Shown piece by piece: positions 10,155-18,474 of a stretch of DNA of 36,203 nucleotides (position 1 is the stretch's first letter; every line of letters begins with the position of its first letter). Under the pieces are notes generated by a model. That model was not told the origin of the DNA, searched no databases, and saw only the letters and a list, made by a program, of their open reading frames with translations. The position numbers and the translations under genes were made by a program. The stretch comes from a bacterium (lineage in GTDB: Bacteria > Margulisbacteria > Marinamargulisbacteria > SXXA01), in NCBI GenBank assembly GCA_010028705.1, contig RHAI01000012.1, positions 1 through 36,203 of the forward strand, given 5' to 3'.

Positions 10155-10860
10155 ATTTTATTCATTGTCGTACGCTGAGCTTGTTGATGAACTTTTGGCT
10201 GTATCTCGCCAGTCCAATCATTCGGAGCACCTGGTGACGTTGAATCCGGAAATCTGGGTAGATGCACAATCCTCTTTGGTACTCCGGCAAGCGATTGCGA
10301 CAGCTAAATGGGTCACGGCAGATGGTATCGGTCTTATTTTTGGACAACGATGGCTCGGTTTGGTGCCATCCCCTCGGCTGACGGGCGCAGATATAACCAC
10401 TCAGTTGTTGAGCCGTTCATTGTCCGTGTTTTTAATTGGTAGCACACGCGCCAATGTCGAATTGGCGGTTCAGTCAATACACGAGAAGTTTGCGACCGCA
10501 GAGGTGGTAGGATACCGGGACGGTTTTTTTGATTTAGACGCGATCTCATCAATTGCCAATCATATTAATTCCCTCGACCCAGACATTGTGTTAGTCGGAA
10601 TGGGTTCCCCGCGCCAGGACAAGGTGATCCAGCTACTCAAACCGTTGGTACGACGAGGTGTATTTATTGGGGTGGGGGGCGTCATAGATTTGTTGGCGGG
10701 TACGGCGACACGGGCACCGATTTGGATGCAACGACTCGGAGTTGAATGGGTGTGGCGTGTGGCGCGGCAACCCTCCCGTTTGAGTCGTTTGTTGAGGATG
10801 ATTCCCCGTTATCTGGAGTGTTTGATTCGTGAATCACTTGGCAAATATCCTCCCGACTAA
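10132..10860 (+). CDS. WecG/TagA/CpsF-family glycosyltransferase
   Basis: GT26 glycosyltransferase of about 242 residues. Members transfer N-acetylmannosaminuronate or N-acetylmannosamine to a lipid-linked acceptor in the assembly of surface polysaccharide or teichoic acid. Motifs in order are HLVTLNPEIWVDAQ, ADGIGLIFGQR, RLTGADI, LVGMGSPRQDK and GVGGVIDLLAGTATRAP, then the RLGVEWVWRVARQP C-terminal block. Two common residues vary: ADGIG replaces the usual PDG(x)PLV. ATG 10132 is chosen because the family fold begins there and AAAAGGA lies upstream; the frame itself extends back to 9994 inside the YkgJ-like gene. The donor and acceptor sugars cannot be read from the sequence. Confidence 0.9.
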   Translation: MLPLKTIKFYSLSYAELVDELLAVSRQSNHSEHLVTLNPEIWVDAQSSLVLRQAIATAKWVTADGIGLIFGQRWLGLVPSPRLTGADITTQLLSRSLSVFLIGSTRANVELAVQSIHEKFATAEVVGYRDGFFDLDAISSIANHINSLDPDIVLVGMGSPRQDKVIQLLKPLVRRGVFIGVGGVIDLLAGTATRAPIWMQRLGVEWVWRVARQPSRLSRLLRMIPRYLECLIRESLGKYPPD

Positions 10861-10869
10861 TAATTCGAC

Positions 10870-10898
10870 TTATCAATTTGTCAGGTACTACCTATAAT
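10870..10898 (+). promoter_or_regulatory. promoter for the PgsA-PssA fusion gene, probably leaderless
   Basis: -35 TTATCA (10870-10875), a 17-nt spacer and a perfect -10 TATAAT (10893-10898). Six nt (CGACCT) separate the -10 from ATG 10905, the same geometry as the sppA promoter, and there is no Shine-Dalgarno. Confidence 0.6.
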
Positions 10899-10904
10899 CG
10901 ACCT

Positions 10905-12257
10905 ATGTTTTCCACCCGCAACATTCCCAATTTAATTACTATCTCTCGTATTGTGGCTGTGATTGGCATTTTTGGCATGGTACCGTTTTCATCAAACGTG
11001 AGTATCTTGTGGGCGGTCGTGTTGTATACGTTGGCAGGGATCACAGATTATGTTGATGGTTGGATCGCCCGCCGCTTTGGATTAGTTAGTGATGCCGGTA
11101 AGGTGCTGGATCCTTTGGCCGACAAGATTCTAGTACTGGTATTTTTGCCATTGCTTCAGATGCAAGTTATTCATTTTTTTCCGGTTTTTGTAATTTTTGC
11201 TCGAGAGTTCGCCATAATGGCGTTACGTGTTATCGTCGCTAAAAAAGGGCAAAATGTCTCGGCCAGTTTCTCGGGGAAACTAAAAACAGCGGTGACTCTA
11301 CCGGTCTGCGGGATCTTGTTTGGGCGTATCGCAGTTCCCGAAATTATGAAGGTCCCAGTCGTTCTGATTCCTATTGAATGGTTAAGGTTATGGGTGGCAA
11401 GTTGGCCTCAGTGGACAATTGACGGTTTGGTCTGGGCGACTGTCCTGGTAACCATCGGATCATTTTTTGATTATTTGTGGCGGTTTTTTTGGCAACGGAC
11501 TCTCGATAAAGCCCACGGGGATCCCGTGATTGCCAAGCGGCGATTGTTGGTGGTGTTCCCAAATGCAATCACGATGATGAACCTGGGGTGTGGTGTGGCA
11601 GCCACCTATTTCGCCTATCTCAATCAGCTGATGTTATCGGGTGGATTGATCTTGTTGGGAATTTATTTTGATGCGTTTGATGGCCGCTTGGCTCGACGAT
11701 GGGATGTGCATTCTAAATTCGGAGCTAATCTGGACTCCCGTGCCGACTTTGTAACTTTTGGAATTGCTCCGGCAATATTAATATATCGAGCGTTGACCAC
11801 TTATTTGGGATCACTATCAATTCACGGCGTCTCAATCCCTGCGGTTGCAGTGGCCGTGGCATATTATGCCTCAGTTCATTTCAGGTTGCGGCGCTTCAAT
11901 AAAACAGGGCATTCCGATTTTTTCGAAGGGCTTCCATCGCCGATCGGCGCAGCGGTAGTCTCCATTAGCGTCACGTCATTTATTTTTGGGTCTCCGACAT
12001 TCTTGATCCCATTATGTTTAATGATTAGCGGTCTGATGATTTCCAAATTACCTTATCCTCACTTGAATCGTATGCTTCAGAATCGAATCATTAAGCCATT
12101 TAAAATTCCGGCATTACTGTGTTTCCTGTTAACGATTGCAGCTGATTTCGGCGCGCATCGATGGATTACTTGGAAGGTTGGCGAATTTTTCCTTATTTTC
12201 GTTGGAGTTTACCTCACATCTCCGTTGAAATTTTTTGATAGCCACGAGAATCGTTAA
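10905..12257 (+). CDS. PgsA-PssA fusion: two CDP-alcohol phosphatidyltransferase domains
   Basis: A single 450-residue frame carrying two complete CDP-alcohol phosphatidyltransferase domains. Residues 1-195 are PgsA-like (CDP-diacylglycerol plus glycerol-3-phosphate to phosphatidylglycerophosphate): NIPNLITISR at the start, catalytic D-G-x2-A-R-x8-G-x3-D-x3-D as D51 to D73, and GKLKTAV near 125. Residues 212-450 are PssA-like (CDP-diacylglycerol plus serine to phosphatidylserine): FPNAITMMNLGCG, the second catalytic motif D259 to D281, DFVTFGIAPA and GLPSPIGAA. All motif residues are intact in both halves. About ten membrane spans are expected. ATG 10905 is chosen over an upstream codon at 10878 because PgsA begins NIPNL and a -10 box ends 6 nt before. 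An internal GTG at 11526 could in principle start a free PssA. Confidence 0.92.
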   Translation: MFSTRNIPNLITISRIVAVIGIFGMVPFSSNVSILWAVVLYTLAGITDYVDGWIARRFGLVSDAGKVLDPLADKILVLVFLPLLQMQVIHFFPVFVIFAREFAIMALRVIVAKKGQNVSASFSGKLKTAVTLPVCGILFGRIAVPEIMKVPVVLIPIEWLRLWVASWPQWTIDGLVWATVLVTIGSFFDYLWRFFWQRTLDKAHGDPVIAKRRLLVVFPNAITMMNLGCGVAATYFAYLNQLMLSGGLILLGIYFDAFDGRLARRWDVHSKFGANLDSRADFVTFGIAPAILIYRALTTYLGSLSIHGVSIPAVAVAVAYYASVHFRLRRFNKTGHSDFFEGLPSPIGAAVVSISVTSFIFGSPTFLIPLCLMISGLMISKLPYPHLNRMLQNRIIKPFKIPALLCFLLTIAADFGAHRWITWKVGEFFLIFVGVYLTSPLKFFDSHENR

Positions 12258-12305
12258 TCCAATCCCGAGTATTTTTCCGTTGGTCGAGATCCAAAGCGAA
12301 CTATT

Positions 12306-12566
12306 TTAAGATGTTATTGTGGTTGCGGCGTTTTTAATTGGCAAACTGAAATTAAACCGAATCGCCAATGGTATGGGATAGATTGTATTTCCCACATGAT
12401 GGGTTGTAGCTTTATTTTGGCCCTCAGGTAAAGCACACCCATCCACGGGATGTTGTTTTATGGCTTTGTTGCGAAATGCTCCATCTACCCCATTTTCGCT
12501 CTCCTCATGTCGCTCTGCACCACCACGTCGATCGAGAAACGGCGCATCTGAATCATTTGGCAACAT
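12306..12566 (-). CDS. small hypothetical protein
   Basis: A possible 86-residue protein that I do not recognise. It has a FLDRRGGAERHEES stretch near the N-terminus resembling the DRR-x-G-x-x-R motifs found in some small bacterial proteins. There is no membrane segment and no ribosome site of note. It starts 38 nt after the LipM-like gene and would be the last gene of the long minus-strand run. If it is not real, 12258-12604 is a 347-nt gene-free stretch between convergent genes, with no clear terminator hairpin. Confidence 0.4.
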   Translation of the reverse strand: MLPNDSDAPFLDRRGGAERHEESENGVDGAFRNKAIKQHPVDGCALPEGQNKATTHHVGNTIYPIPLAIRFNFSLPIKNAATTITS

Positions 12567-12604
12567 TGCTATTTCTGAAAATAATCCATTTTGTAACAGG
12601 CCCT

Positions 12605-13255
12605 TTATTGTTGCGGTGCTTCAGTATGCAAAAGTTGAGGTTCATTAAGAATGTTTAAGTGGTTAATTAATTCGGTTTTGATTTGAAATGCGGTCAGGTC
12701 ATCACGATCTAACCCTCGACTTAGGTACATCGGATTGATATTGAAATACGGGTAATTCGAAACAACGTGAATGATCCCTTGCACTAACAGACACGATTTC
12801 CACTTTCGTAGCGCAAGCGCCGCAACTTTTTCACCATCAAACCGAATTTCAAATGGATTGTAATAGGTGGCACAATATGAAGTGTCAACGACCTCCGGGT
12901 AGTGAGAGTCTAAATGAGTTGGATAACCCGATGCCGATAGGGCCGTTGTAATCCAGGTGCTAATTTGATTCAAATAACTCTTGATTGTGACCCCATTCGA
13001 TAATGCTGACGGGGTGACGATCGAGAAGACTATCGATCCCGGACTGTGAAACAATATGCCTCCACCTGTCGGCCGATCGGCACTATCGTAGTCCCAACCG
13101 ACTGAATCTCCCGGTCGTTTTTCGGGGTATGTAATTCCCGCGCGCGGCCATTCATATAGTCTCGCAATCCGTTGGGCTCGTTGTGCTAATAGTCGATCGT
13201 AGTCCATGTTGTCTTGGGCACTATTAAATTGGGAGAAGTCGGTCGCGAATGTCAT
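12605..13255 (-). CDS. LipM-like lipoyl/octanoyl transferase family protein
   Basis: Member of the BPL/LplA/LipB family that handles lipoyl or octanoyl groups, 216 residues. RPTGGGILFHSPG (residues 61-73) is the conserved acyl-binding motif. Cys128 in SYCATYYNPFEI aligns with the catalytic Cys region of LipM-type octanoyltransferases, and GEKVAALALR (141-150) takes the place of the usual GKKIxGSAQ-R, keeping the Lys but losing the G-S. That favours an acyltransferase role over an ATP-dependent ligase, though the missing G-S leaves the activity uncertain. It is translationally coupled to tsaC (ATGA overlap at 13252-13255). No lipoate-dependent enzyme genes are in the window. Confidence 0.75.
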   Translation of the reverse strand: MTFATDFSQFNSAQDNMDYDRLLAQRAQRIARLYEWPRAGITYPEKRPGDSVGWDYDSADRPTGGGILFHSPGSIVFSIVTPSALSNGVTIKSYLNQISTWITTALSASGYPTHLDSHYPEVVDTSYCATYYNPFEIRFDGEKVAALALRKWKSCLLVQGIIHVVSNYPYFNINPMYLSRGLDRDDLTAFQIKTELINHLNILNEPQLLHTEAPQQ

Positions 13256-13806
13256 GGGTTTCGAAGTATCCTGGGGGGCGATACCGTACCATCGATTATT
13301 GTTGAGGGGACACCGATCATATCCATCGGATCATCGACGATGAAATCTACAGCTGTTGTTAATGCTGTGGGCCAATGGCCAGGCGCTAGTGGCCCCTGGA
13401 ATCCGTGTAAATTGGCACTGGTCGACAATATTGGTTCGCCCACGCGGTCGATCAATTCGCATAGCCATCGGGCTCCTGGCCATCGGATTCCAATACTCGG
13501 GGTGTCGCTAACTAAGTCAATGTTTGGGTGTTTGGGCAAGATCAGTGTCGTTGGTCCTGGCCACGAGGTCTGAACTAAGTGAAGTTGATCTGAATTTAAC
13601 GGTGCACACAATAATTCGATCATGTCTCGTGAGTTCACCAGGGTAATGAATGGTTTAGTTTTGGGGCGCTGTTTGGCTTCAAATATCCGGTGAATCGATT
13701 CGGGTCTTATTAATGAGCAAATTCCCCATACGGTATCACATGGAATAATGCCTATTTTCCCATTTTTTATCCGATCAGCCGCCGTCGGTATCCAGTCGGA
13801 TGTCAT
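13252..13806 (-). CDS. tsaC: threonylcarbamoyl-AMP synthase (TsaC/Sua5/YrdC)
   Basis: Makes threonylcarbamoyl-AMP from threonine, bicarbonate and ATP for the t6A37 modification of ANN-decoding tRNAs. About 184 residues, so the short TsaC form without the Sua5 C-terminal domain. Visible motifs are IIPCDTVWGI, EAKQRPKTKPF (the K-x-R-(x)-P substrate loop), WPGPTTLIL, SIGIRWP, LSTSAN and PSTIIDGT. ATG 13806 is preferred to GTG 13824 because it overlaps the upstream stop as ATGA, indicating coupling. The gene lies between a GspE-like ATPase and a LipM-like gene; the TsaB, D and E partners are not in the window. Confidence 0.92.
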   Translation of the reverse strand: MTSDWIPTAADRIKNGKIGIIPCDTVWGICSLIRPESIHRIFEAKQRPKTKPFITLVNSRDMIELLCAPLNSDQLHLVQTSWPGPTTLILPKHPNIDLVSDTPSIGIRWPGARWLCELIDRVGEPILSTSANLHGFQGPLAPGHWPTALTTAVDFIVDDPMDMIGVPSTIIDGTVSPPRILRNP

Positions 13807-14771
13807 GTGCTCAATACCTGACACTCTTCGGGTAGGACGGCATGGGCTAAGGAAGATCTGTCTCCGACCTCATTGAAGGAGGCAAGCGATGCTGAAACTT
13901 TACGTCCAATGACCTGGGTTTCGTTACATAAGACGCACCCTGAAACGCATTCGCAGTGAATTATGTCTAATCGTTGAGACATGATGCCCTGAATGGATTG
14001 CCCCACCCAAAACGGGTCTAGATTAAAATGATGAAGTCGACCTAACGTAGCTTCGATGGTGGAAGTGTGCAGCGAGGATAGCACTAAATGTCCCGTGTAA
14101 GCGGCTTCAATTGCAGCGACAGCCGTTTCGCGATCGCGGATCTCCCCAATCATGATGACATCGGGATCTTGGCGTAATACGGCTCGTATTCCATCCGAAA
14201 AATTGAATGTCGAATTACGTTGAACTGGGATTTGCCGTATGCCATCGATAGGGTACTCAACGGGGTCCTCGAGTGTGACAATGGCACGTGTTGAATCGGT
14301 TCTGATGTGATCGATCAGTGCGTACAATGTCGTCGTTTTACCAGATCCGGTTGATCCAGTGATCAGAATAAGTCCAGAATCTAATTGGCATAATTTTTTG
14401 AGTTCATCAGCAATGGGTGCTCCGAAACTCAGGGTGTCAATCGATCGAATCCCATGACGCCTGTCGGCTATTCGAATCGCGATATCCTCGCCATTAATAG
14501 TTGGAATAGTGCTTATTCTCAGATCAACACATGCTTCGAAAGAAAGAAAACCGTCTTGGGGCTGTCGCGTCAGTGAAATATCCATGCCACTATTGAGTTT
14601 TATGGATGATATCATCGGTCTAAATAAGCTATATGGCACATTGTGGGGGATTGACATCTGGCCGTTCACGCGAAATTTGACAGCTCCCCTGTCTGACAGC
14701 GAGTACAGGTGAATGTCAGTGGCACCCAATGTTAAGGCGTTACTAACTAGACTATCTAACGACGAGAACAC
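13803..14771 (-). CDS. short GspE/PilB-family secretion ATPase
   Basis: Type II secretion/type IV pilus assembly ATPase of about 322 residues, comparable to ComGA rather than full GspE or PilB because the N1 domain is absent. The N2 domain starts with SLVSNALTLGATDIHLY. The motor domain has Walker A GSTGSGKTTT (139-148), the Asp box LEDPVEYPIDGIRQ, Walker B RQDPDVIMIGEIRD (200-213) and the His box HLVLSSLHT. A CxC-x3-C-x2-C cluster (Cys 273, 275, 279, 282) corresponds to the zinc-binding tetracysteine. The start codon is GTG 14771 without a clear ribosome site, 6 nt after the mreB stop. No pilin, PilC or secretin gene is nearby, so its machine is encoded elsewhere. Confidence 0.88.
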   Translation of the reverse strand: MFSSLDSLVSNALTLGATDIHLYSLSDRGAVKFRVNGQMSIPHNVPYSLFRPMISSIKLNSGMDISLTRQPQDGFLSFEACVDLRISTIPTINGEDIAIRIADRRHGIRSIDTLSFGAPIADELKKLCQLDSGLILITGSTGSGKTTTLYALIDHIRTDSTRAIVTLEDPVEYPIDGIRQIPVQRNSTFNFSDGIRAVLRQDPDVIMIGEIRDRETAVAAIEAAYTGHLVLSSLHTSTIEATLGRLHHFNLDPFWVGQSIQGIMSQRLDIIHCECVSGCVLCNETQVIGRKVSASLASFNEVGDRSSLAHAVLPEECQVLST

Positions 14772-14777
14772 GGCTAA

Positions 14778-15809
14778 TTAATCTGAAAAAAGCACTTTCT
14801 TGAGAACTTCAATCTCATCGAGTGCCTTACCTGTTCCCAAGGCAACGCATTCAAGGGGATCTTTTGCTATATGAACCTTGATTGCCGTCTCTTGGTAAAT
14901 GTGCTCATCCAATCCGCGTAGTAAGGCGCCTCCTCCTGCGAGGGTGATCCCTAAATCCATAATATCCGACGAAAGTTCAGGTGGGGTTTTTTCTAGAGTA
15001 GTTTTAATTCCTTCAACTATAATCCTAATGGGGTCTTTTAACGCTTCTCGAATCTCTTCACTGGTGATCGTTAACGTTTTAGGAAGGCCAGACACAAGGT
15101 CGCGACCACGAATTTCCAAGGTCCGCTCGTCTGTCATCGGCGATGCTGACCCAAGTGAAATCTTAATTTCTTCCGCAGTTCGTTCCCCAATGAGTAGTCG
15201 GTAAGTCTCGCGGCAGTGAGCAATGATCGCTTCATCCATTTCGTCCCCCGCTACTCGGATCGACTTAGCCACCACAATTCCCCCTAAAGATATAACGGCC
15301 ACTTCGGTCGTGCCTCCGCCGATGTCTACAATCATGGATCCGGTAGGCTCAGATACTGGCAGATCGGCACCGATCGCAGCGGCCATTGGCTCTTCAATCA
15401 AGTATGCTTCACGCGCACCGGCATTGTAGGTTGCATCGAGTACAGCTCGTTTTTCTACACCAGTAATACCAGACGGGACCCCTACAATAATTCTTGGCTT
15501 ATTAAAAAAGCGATTTGGCAGAGCTTTTTTTATAAAATATTTGAGCATAGTTTCGGTGACGTCAAAGTCGGCAATCACACCATCTCGCAGCGGACGAACC
15601 GCTATTACATTTCCAGGCGTTCTCCCAATCATTTTTTTAGCTTCATCGCCGACTGCCAGAACCATATTTTTTTGTGTGTCGATTGCAACTACCGACGGTT
15701 CTTGGATCATGACGCCTACACCTTGAGAAAAAACTAAAGTGTTGGCGGTACCTAGATCAATTCCAAGATCGCTGTGAAAGTTCGTGAGTATTCGTGATAG
15801 AAATCCCAT
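14778..15809 (-). CDS. mreB: rod-shape determining actin MreB
   Basis: Bacterial actin of about 343 residues that organises elongasome wall synthesis along the inner membrane. It has the N-terminal amphipathic [11 protein letters not shown], phosphate 1 loop [14 protein letters not shown], connect and phosphate 2 segments ([18 protein letters not shown]), and the adenosine motif [18 protein letters not shown] 15809 is preferred to an upstream GTG at 15818 because AAAAGGTG (15823-15816) lies 6 nt before it. A 74-nt gap separates it from the upstream gene and holds a TAAAAT that might be a -10, with no good -35. The usual partners mreC and mreD do not follow; a GspE-like ATPase does. Confidence 0.96.
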   Translation of the reverse strand: MGFLSRILTNFHSDLGIDLGTANTLVFSQGVGVMIQEPSVVAIDTQKNMVLAVGDEAKKMIGRTPGNVIAVRPLRDGVIADFDVTETMLKYFIKKALPNRFFNKPRIIVGVPSGITGVEKRAVLDATYNAGAREAYLIEEPMAAAIGADLPVSEPTGSMIVDIGGGTTEVAVISLGGIVVAKSIRVAGDEMDEAIIAHCRETYRLLIGERTAEEIKISLGSASPMTDERTLEIRGRDLVSGLPKTLTITSEEIREALKDPIRIIVEGIKTTLEKTPPELSSDIMDLGITLAGGGALLRGLDEHIYQETAIKVHIAKDPLECVALGTGKALDEIEVLKKVLFSD

Positions 15810-15883
15810 ATGAAACACCTTTTTAGGGAGAAGTTAATTTTAGCGTTCCATTCAACACTACGTTTGAGATTGGGTCAATTCAT

Positions 15884-16267
15884 CTAGAGATAGTGGACAT
15901 TAGCTGTTCCGTTGCGTAGCTGCTCGTCGATCAATGCGACAAGGGCTTTGAATCGTAAAAACTCGGATTGAGTTGTCTTTACAAAATCCATTTGGCATTC
16001 TCCAGTCGAAAAATTGCATGTGTATGTTTTTAATTTGTCGTCCTGTCGAACCGAAATTTCGATTTGTGATTGAGAAATGATGGCCTCAATTTGGCCGTCT
16101 GGACCCGTTGCAACAATATGGAGGCCACCGATTCGTCGTTGGCGAAGGTCCGTTTTGACGGACTCGAAAAGTTTAAGTGAACTGTGAAGTGGATTGGAGC
16201 GAGAATTGCCCAAGGGGCTGGATGGGAAATACGGTAGTGGAGTTGGATTATGCGCTGATGACGTCAT
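15884..16267 (-). CDS. hypothetical protein upstream of mreB
   Basis: An unrecognised 127-residue protein. The first 30 residues are Pro/Ser-rich and probably disordered. Residues 45-100 look like a small beta domain (GGLHIVATGPDGQIEAIIS, then QIEISVRQ and KTYTCNFSTGEC), followed by a C-terminal helix (SEFLRFKALVALIDEQL). There is no signal peptide or membrane span. The ATG overlaps the end of prmC by 20 nt, so it is coupled to the translation genes; mreB follows after 74 nt. No function is proposed. Confidence 0.7.
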   Translation of the reverse strand: MTSSAHNPTPLPYFPSSPLGNSRSNPLHSSLKLFESVKTDLRQRRIGGLHIVATGPDGQIEAIISQSQIEISVRQDDKLKTYTCNFSTGECQMDFVKTTQSEFLRFKALVALIDEQLRNGTANVHYL

Positions 16268-17105
16268 GGGATCTCACGATAGCAACTCTATCCAATCCCG
16301 AATAGTCGGGGAAAATTGTTGAGCTGCAGCCGGCGTTTTCCGCCAATGTTTTAATGTGCGGACCTTGGTCGAATCCAATTTCTAAGTAGAGTGGCCATTG
16401 AGTCCGTGCCGCAATTTGAATCAAACGCCGATGGAAATAAAGTCCGTCATTTCCCCCGTTAAGGGCTCGTTTAGGGTCATTTTGAAGGACCGAAGGGGAT
16501 AATTTTAAACATGTGTCGGTTGGGATGTATGGGGGGTTACTTACTACGTACGTTGGGATAGGCGATTCCTGTGTCCAGGACCTTGGGACATCCGAGAAAA
16601 ATGAGTTGTGTATAAATGTAACGTTAGGGATATTGAGATGCTGTTTATTTTTTTCTGCAAGACGTATGGCTTTTTTGCTGATATCCCAACTGTAAACCTG
16701 GCAATTTGAATAAAATTTTGCGAGTGACAAGGCAATGGCACCTGTCCCGGCCCCCAACTCGAGAATACGGACCGGCGCCCCGTTGTGGTGTGTCTTTAAG
16801 TCTAACAGCATAATTTCGACCAAGCGCTCGGTTTCTGGACGGGGAAGGAGGACCTTTTTTGCGACACACATTGGAAGGCCCATAAACTGGGTGACCCCTA
16901 CCAGAAGTTGTGCTGGAGTGCCTATACAAAATTGATTAATCAGTGACGTTGTCCTGAAAGTGACAGCTGCTTTGTTTAGCCCCTTTGGGAAGAATTTAGC
17001 CGCAGTTAAGATATCTTTTGCGTCAAGTAGGGTTGCCCCATCAATATGCTTTATCGCACTCCAAATGCTTTCTAGGGTCGGGTAGTGATTGTTGTTGCTA
17101 CCCAT
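16248..17105 (-). CDS. prmC: release factor glutamine N5-methyltransferase
   Basis: Methylates the Gln of the GGQ motif in class I release factors, using SAM. About 285 residues. The N-terminal helical substrate domain ends in VLLPRPETE (86-94), followed by the SAM site [14 protein letters not shown] (116-129) and the catalytic NPPYIPTD at 190-197, all diagnostic of PrmC. ATG 17105 is chosen because it overlaps the prfA stop by 8 nt and gives the normal length; the frame extends to 17168 inside prfA. Its substrate RF1 is encoded immediately upstream. Confidence 0.95.
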   Translation of the reverse strand: MGSNNNHYPTLESIWSAIKHIDGATLLDAKDILTAAKFFPKGLNKAAVTFRTTSLINQFCIGTPAQLLVGVTQFMGLPMCVAKKVLLPRPETERLVEIMLLDLKTHHNGAPVRILELGAGTGAIALSLAKFYSNCQVYSWDISKKAIRLAEKNKQHLNIPNVTFIHNSFFSDVPRSWTQESPIPTYVVSNPPYIPTDTCLKLSPSVLQNDPKRALNGGNDGLYFHRRLIQIAARTQWPLYLEIGFDQGPHIKTLAENAGCSSTIFPDYSGLDRVAIVRSHDVISA

Positions 17106-18153
17106 TCGCCAATTTAGCGAGCCTATCGGCGGAAATGAGTCCGTCCAGTATTTCGTCCAATTTGCCATCTAGAACTTCGTCTAGATTGTGAACGGAAAGG
17201 TTAATACGATGATCGGTGACACGGTTTTGCGGGAAATTGTAAGTACGAATCTTCTCTGATCGGTCTCCGGATCCAACTTGTCCTTTTCGAAGACTTGCTT
17301 CCTCGTTACGCTGGGCTTCAAGTTGTGCTTCATATAGACGGGTCCTAAGCATTCTCATCGCCTTATCTTTGTTCTGAAATTGGGATCTCTCATCCTGACA
17401 GACGACAACTGTATTCGTTGGCACATGGGTGATACGAATTGCAGAACTTGTTTTGTTAACATGCTGGCCACCAGCGCCCGACGCTCTAAATGTATCAATT
17501 CGAAGATCTTTTTGATCTATTTTTACGTCTACCTCTTCTGCCTCTGGTAAGATGGCGACAGTAGCGGCTGACGTGTGTACCCGGCCGGAGGCCTCGGTAT
17601 CTGGTACTCGTTGTACCCGGTGCGTACCACTTTCGAACTTTAGGCGACTAAAAACGCCGCGTCCCGCAATTGAAAATGAAATTTCTTTTAATCCACCAAT
17701 CCCAGTTGAGTTGTCAGATAGAATTTCCAGTTTCCATCCTTTTCGGTCAGCGTATCGGGTGTACATCCGAAAGAGATCTGCCGCGAATAATGCGGCTTCG
17801 TCGCCGCCAGTTCCCGACCGAATTTCGACCATGGCGTTTTTTTGGTCGTTCGGGTCAGATGGAATTAAATGGAGTTGAAGCTGAGTGTTTACTTCATCAA
17901 GTTGACGATTAATATCATCTATTTCAGCTTTCGCCATTTCCTTATAATCAGCGTCTTTCAATAATTCGGTAGCAAGGTCTAATTCAACGTGTAAATTTTT
18001 GTAACGGTGATAGGTGGCTACTGGCTCTGAAAGCTCAGAATGTTTTTTTAGTAAGTCCTGATATAGTTCAAGATTAGCTATGACTTCAGGATCGCTTATG
18101 CGACGTTCAATTTCTTTGTATTTTTCTTCAATTTCAATAAAACGTTCGAACAT
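17098..18153 (-). CDS. prfA: peptide chain release factor 1
   Basis: RF1, 351 residues, terminates translation at UAA and UAG. The tripeptide anticodon-like P-x-T is PDT at residues 184-186 ([10 protein letters not shown]), which separates it from RF2, where SPF would be expected. The catalytic GGQ is at 228-230 ([13 protein letters not shown]), and the C-terminal block [15 protein letters not shown] is typical. The N-terminal 100 residues are the coiled domain 1. It lies 19 nt after rpmE and overlaps prmC, a widely conserved rpmE-prfA-prmC order. Confidence 0.97.
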   Translation of the reverse strand: MFERFIEIEEKYKEIERRISDPEVIANLELYQDLLKKHSELSEPVATYHRYKNLHVELDLATELLKDADYKEMAKAEIDDINRQLDEVNTQLQLHLIPSDPNDQKNAMVEIRSGTGGDEAALFAADLFRMYTRYADRKGWKLEILSDNSTGIGGLKEISFSIAGRGVFSRLKFESGTHRVQRVPDTEASGRVHTSAATVAILPEAEEVDVKIDQKDLRIDTFRASGAGGQHVNKTSSAIRITHVPTNTVVVCQDERSQFQNKDKAMRMLRTRLYEAQLEAQRNEEASLRKGQVGSGDRSEKIRTYNFPQNRVTDHRINLSVHNLDEVLDGKLDEILDGLISADRLAKLANG

Positions 18154-18172
18154 TAAGCGATCCCAAATGGGA

Positions 18173-18412
18173 CTATTTCAAGTTATAACGCTTTTTGAAT
18201 TTTTCGATTCGACCTTCGGTATCCAATATTTTATTTTCGCCGGTGAAGAACGGGTGGCAATTCGCACAGATATCAACCCGAATCGTCTCCATCGTAGATC
18301 CAGATAAGTATTCTGCGCCGCACGCACATGTAATCACAGTTTCCTTGTACGTAAATGTTTTTGGGGCGGTTGATTTTGATTTTTTTGTTTTTTCAGGGGC
18401 AACTTGGTTCAT
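18173..18412 (-). CDS. rpmE: 50S ribosomal protein L31
   Basis: Zinc-type L31, 79 residues. The zinc ligands are Cys29 and Cys31 (TCACG) and Cys49 and Cys52 (CANCHPF), followed by [21 protein letters not shown], the hallmark C-terminal block. The first 20 residues are a Lys/Ser/Thr-rich extension replacing the usual short MKxxIHPxY start, so no IHP motif is seen. AGAGGA lies 8 nt before the ATG. It precedes prfA and prmC, as in many bacteria. Confidence 0.95.
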   Translation of the reverse strand: MNQVAPEKTKKSKSTAPKTFTYKETVITCACGAEYLSGSTMETIRVDICANCHPFFTGENKILDTEGRIEKFKKRYNLK

Positions 18413-18474
18413 CAGTTATTTCCTCTATTGGCTCGGGGCCATTTTTGTGGATTAAAAATAATAGCAACGGCCGA

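Noticed and set aside
10905-12257. Fusion explained by a frameshift joining two genes
   Set aside because: Both domains lie in one uninterrupted frame with a continuous 15-20 residue linker and intact motifs on both sides; only an error removing a stop could mimic this, which cannot be excluded without reads.
12460-12658. Two overlapping short plus-strand frames near the LipM-like gene
   Set aside because: Low-complexity Ser/Arg/Pro content, no ribosome site, and they run into the coding end of the minus-strand LipM-like gene.
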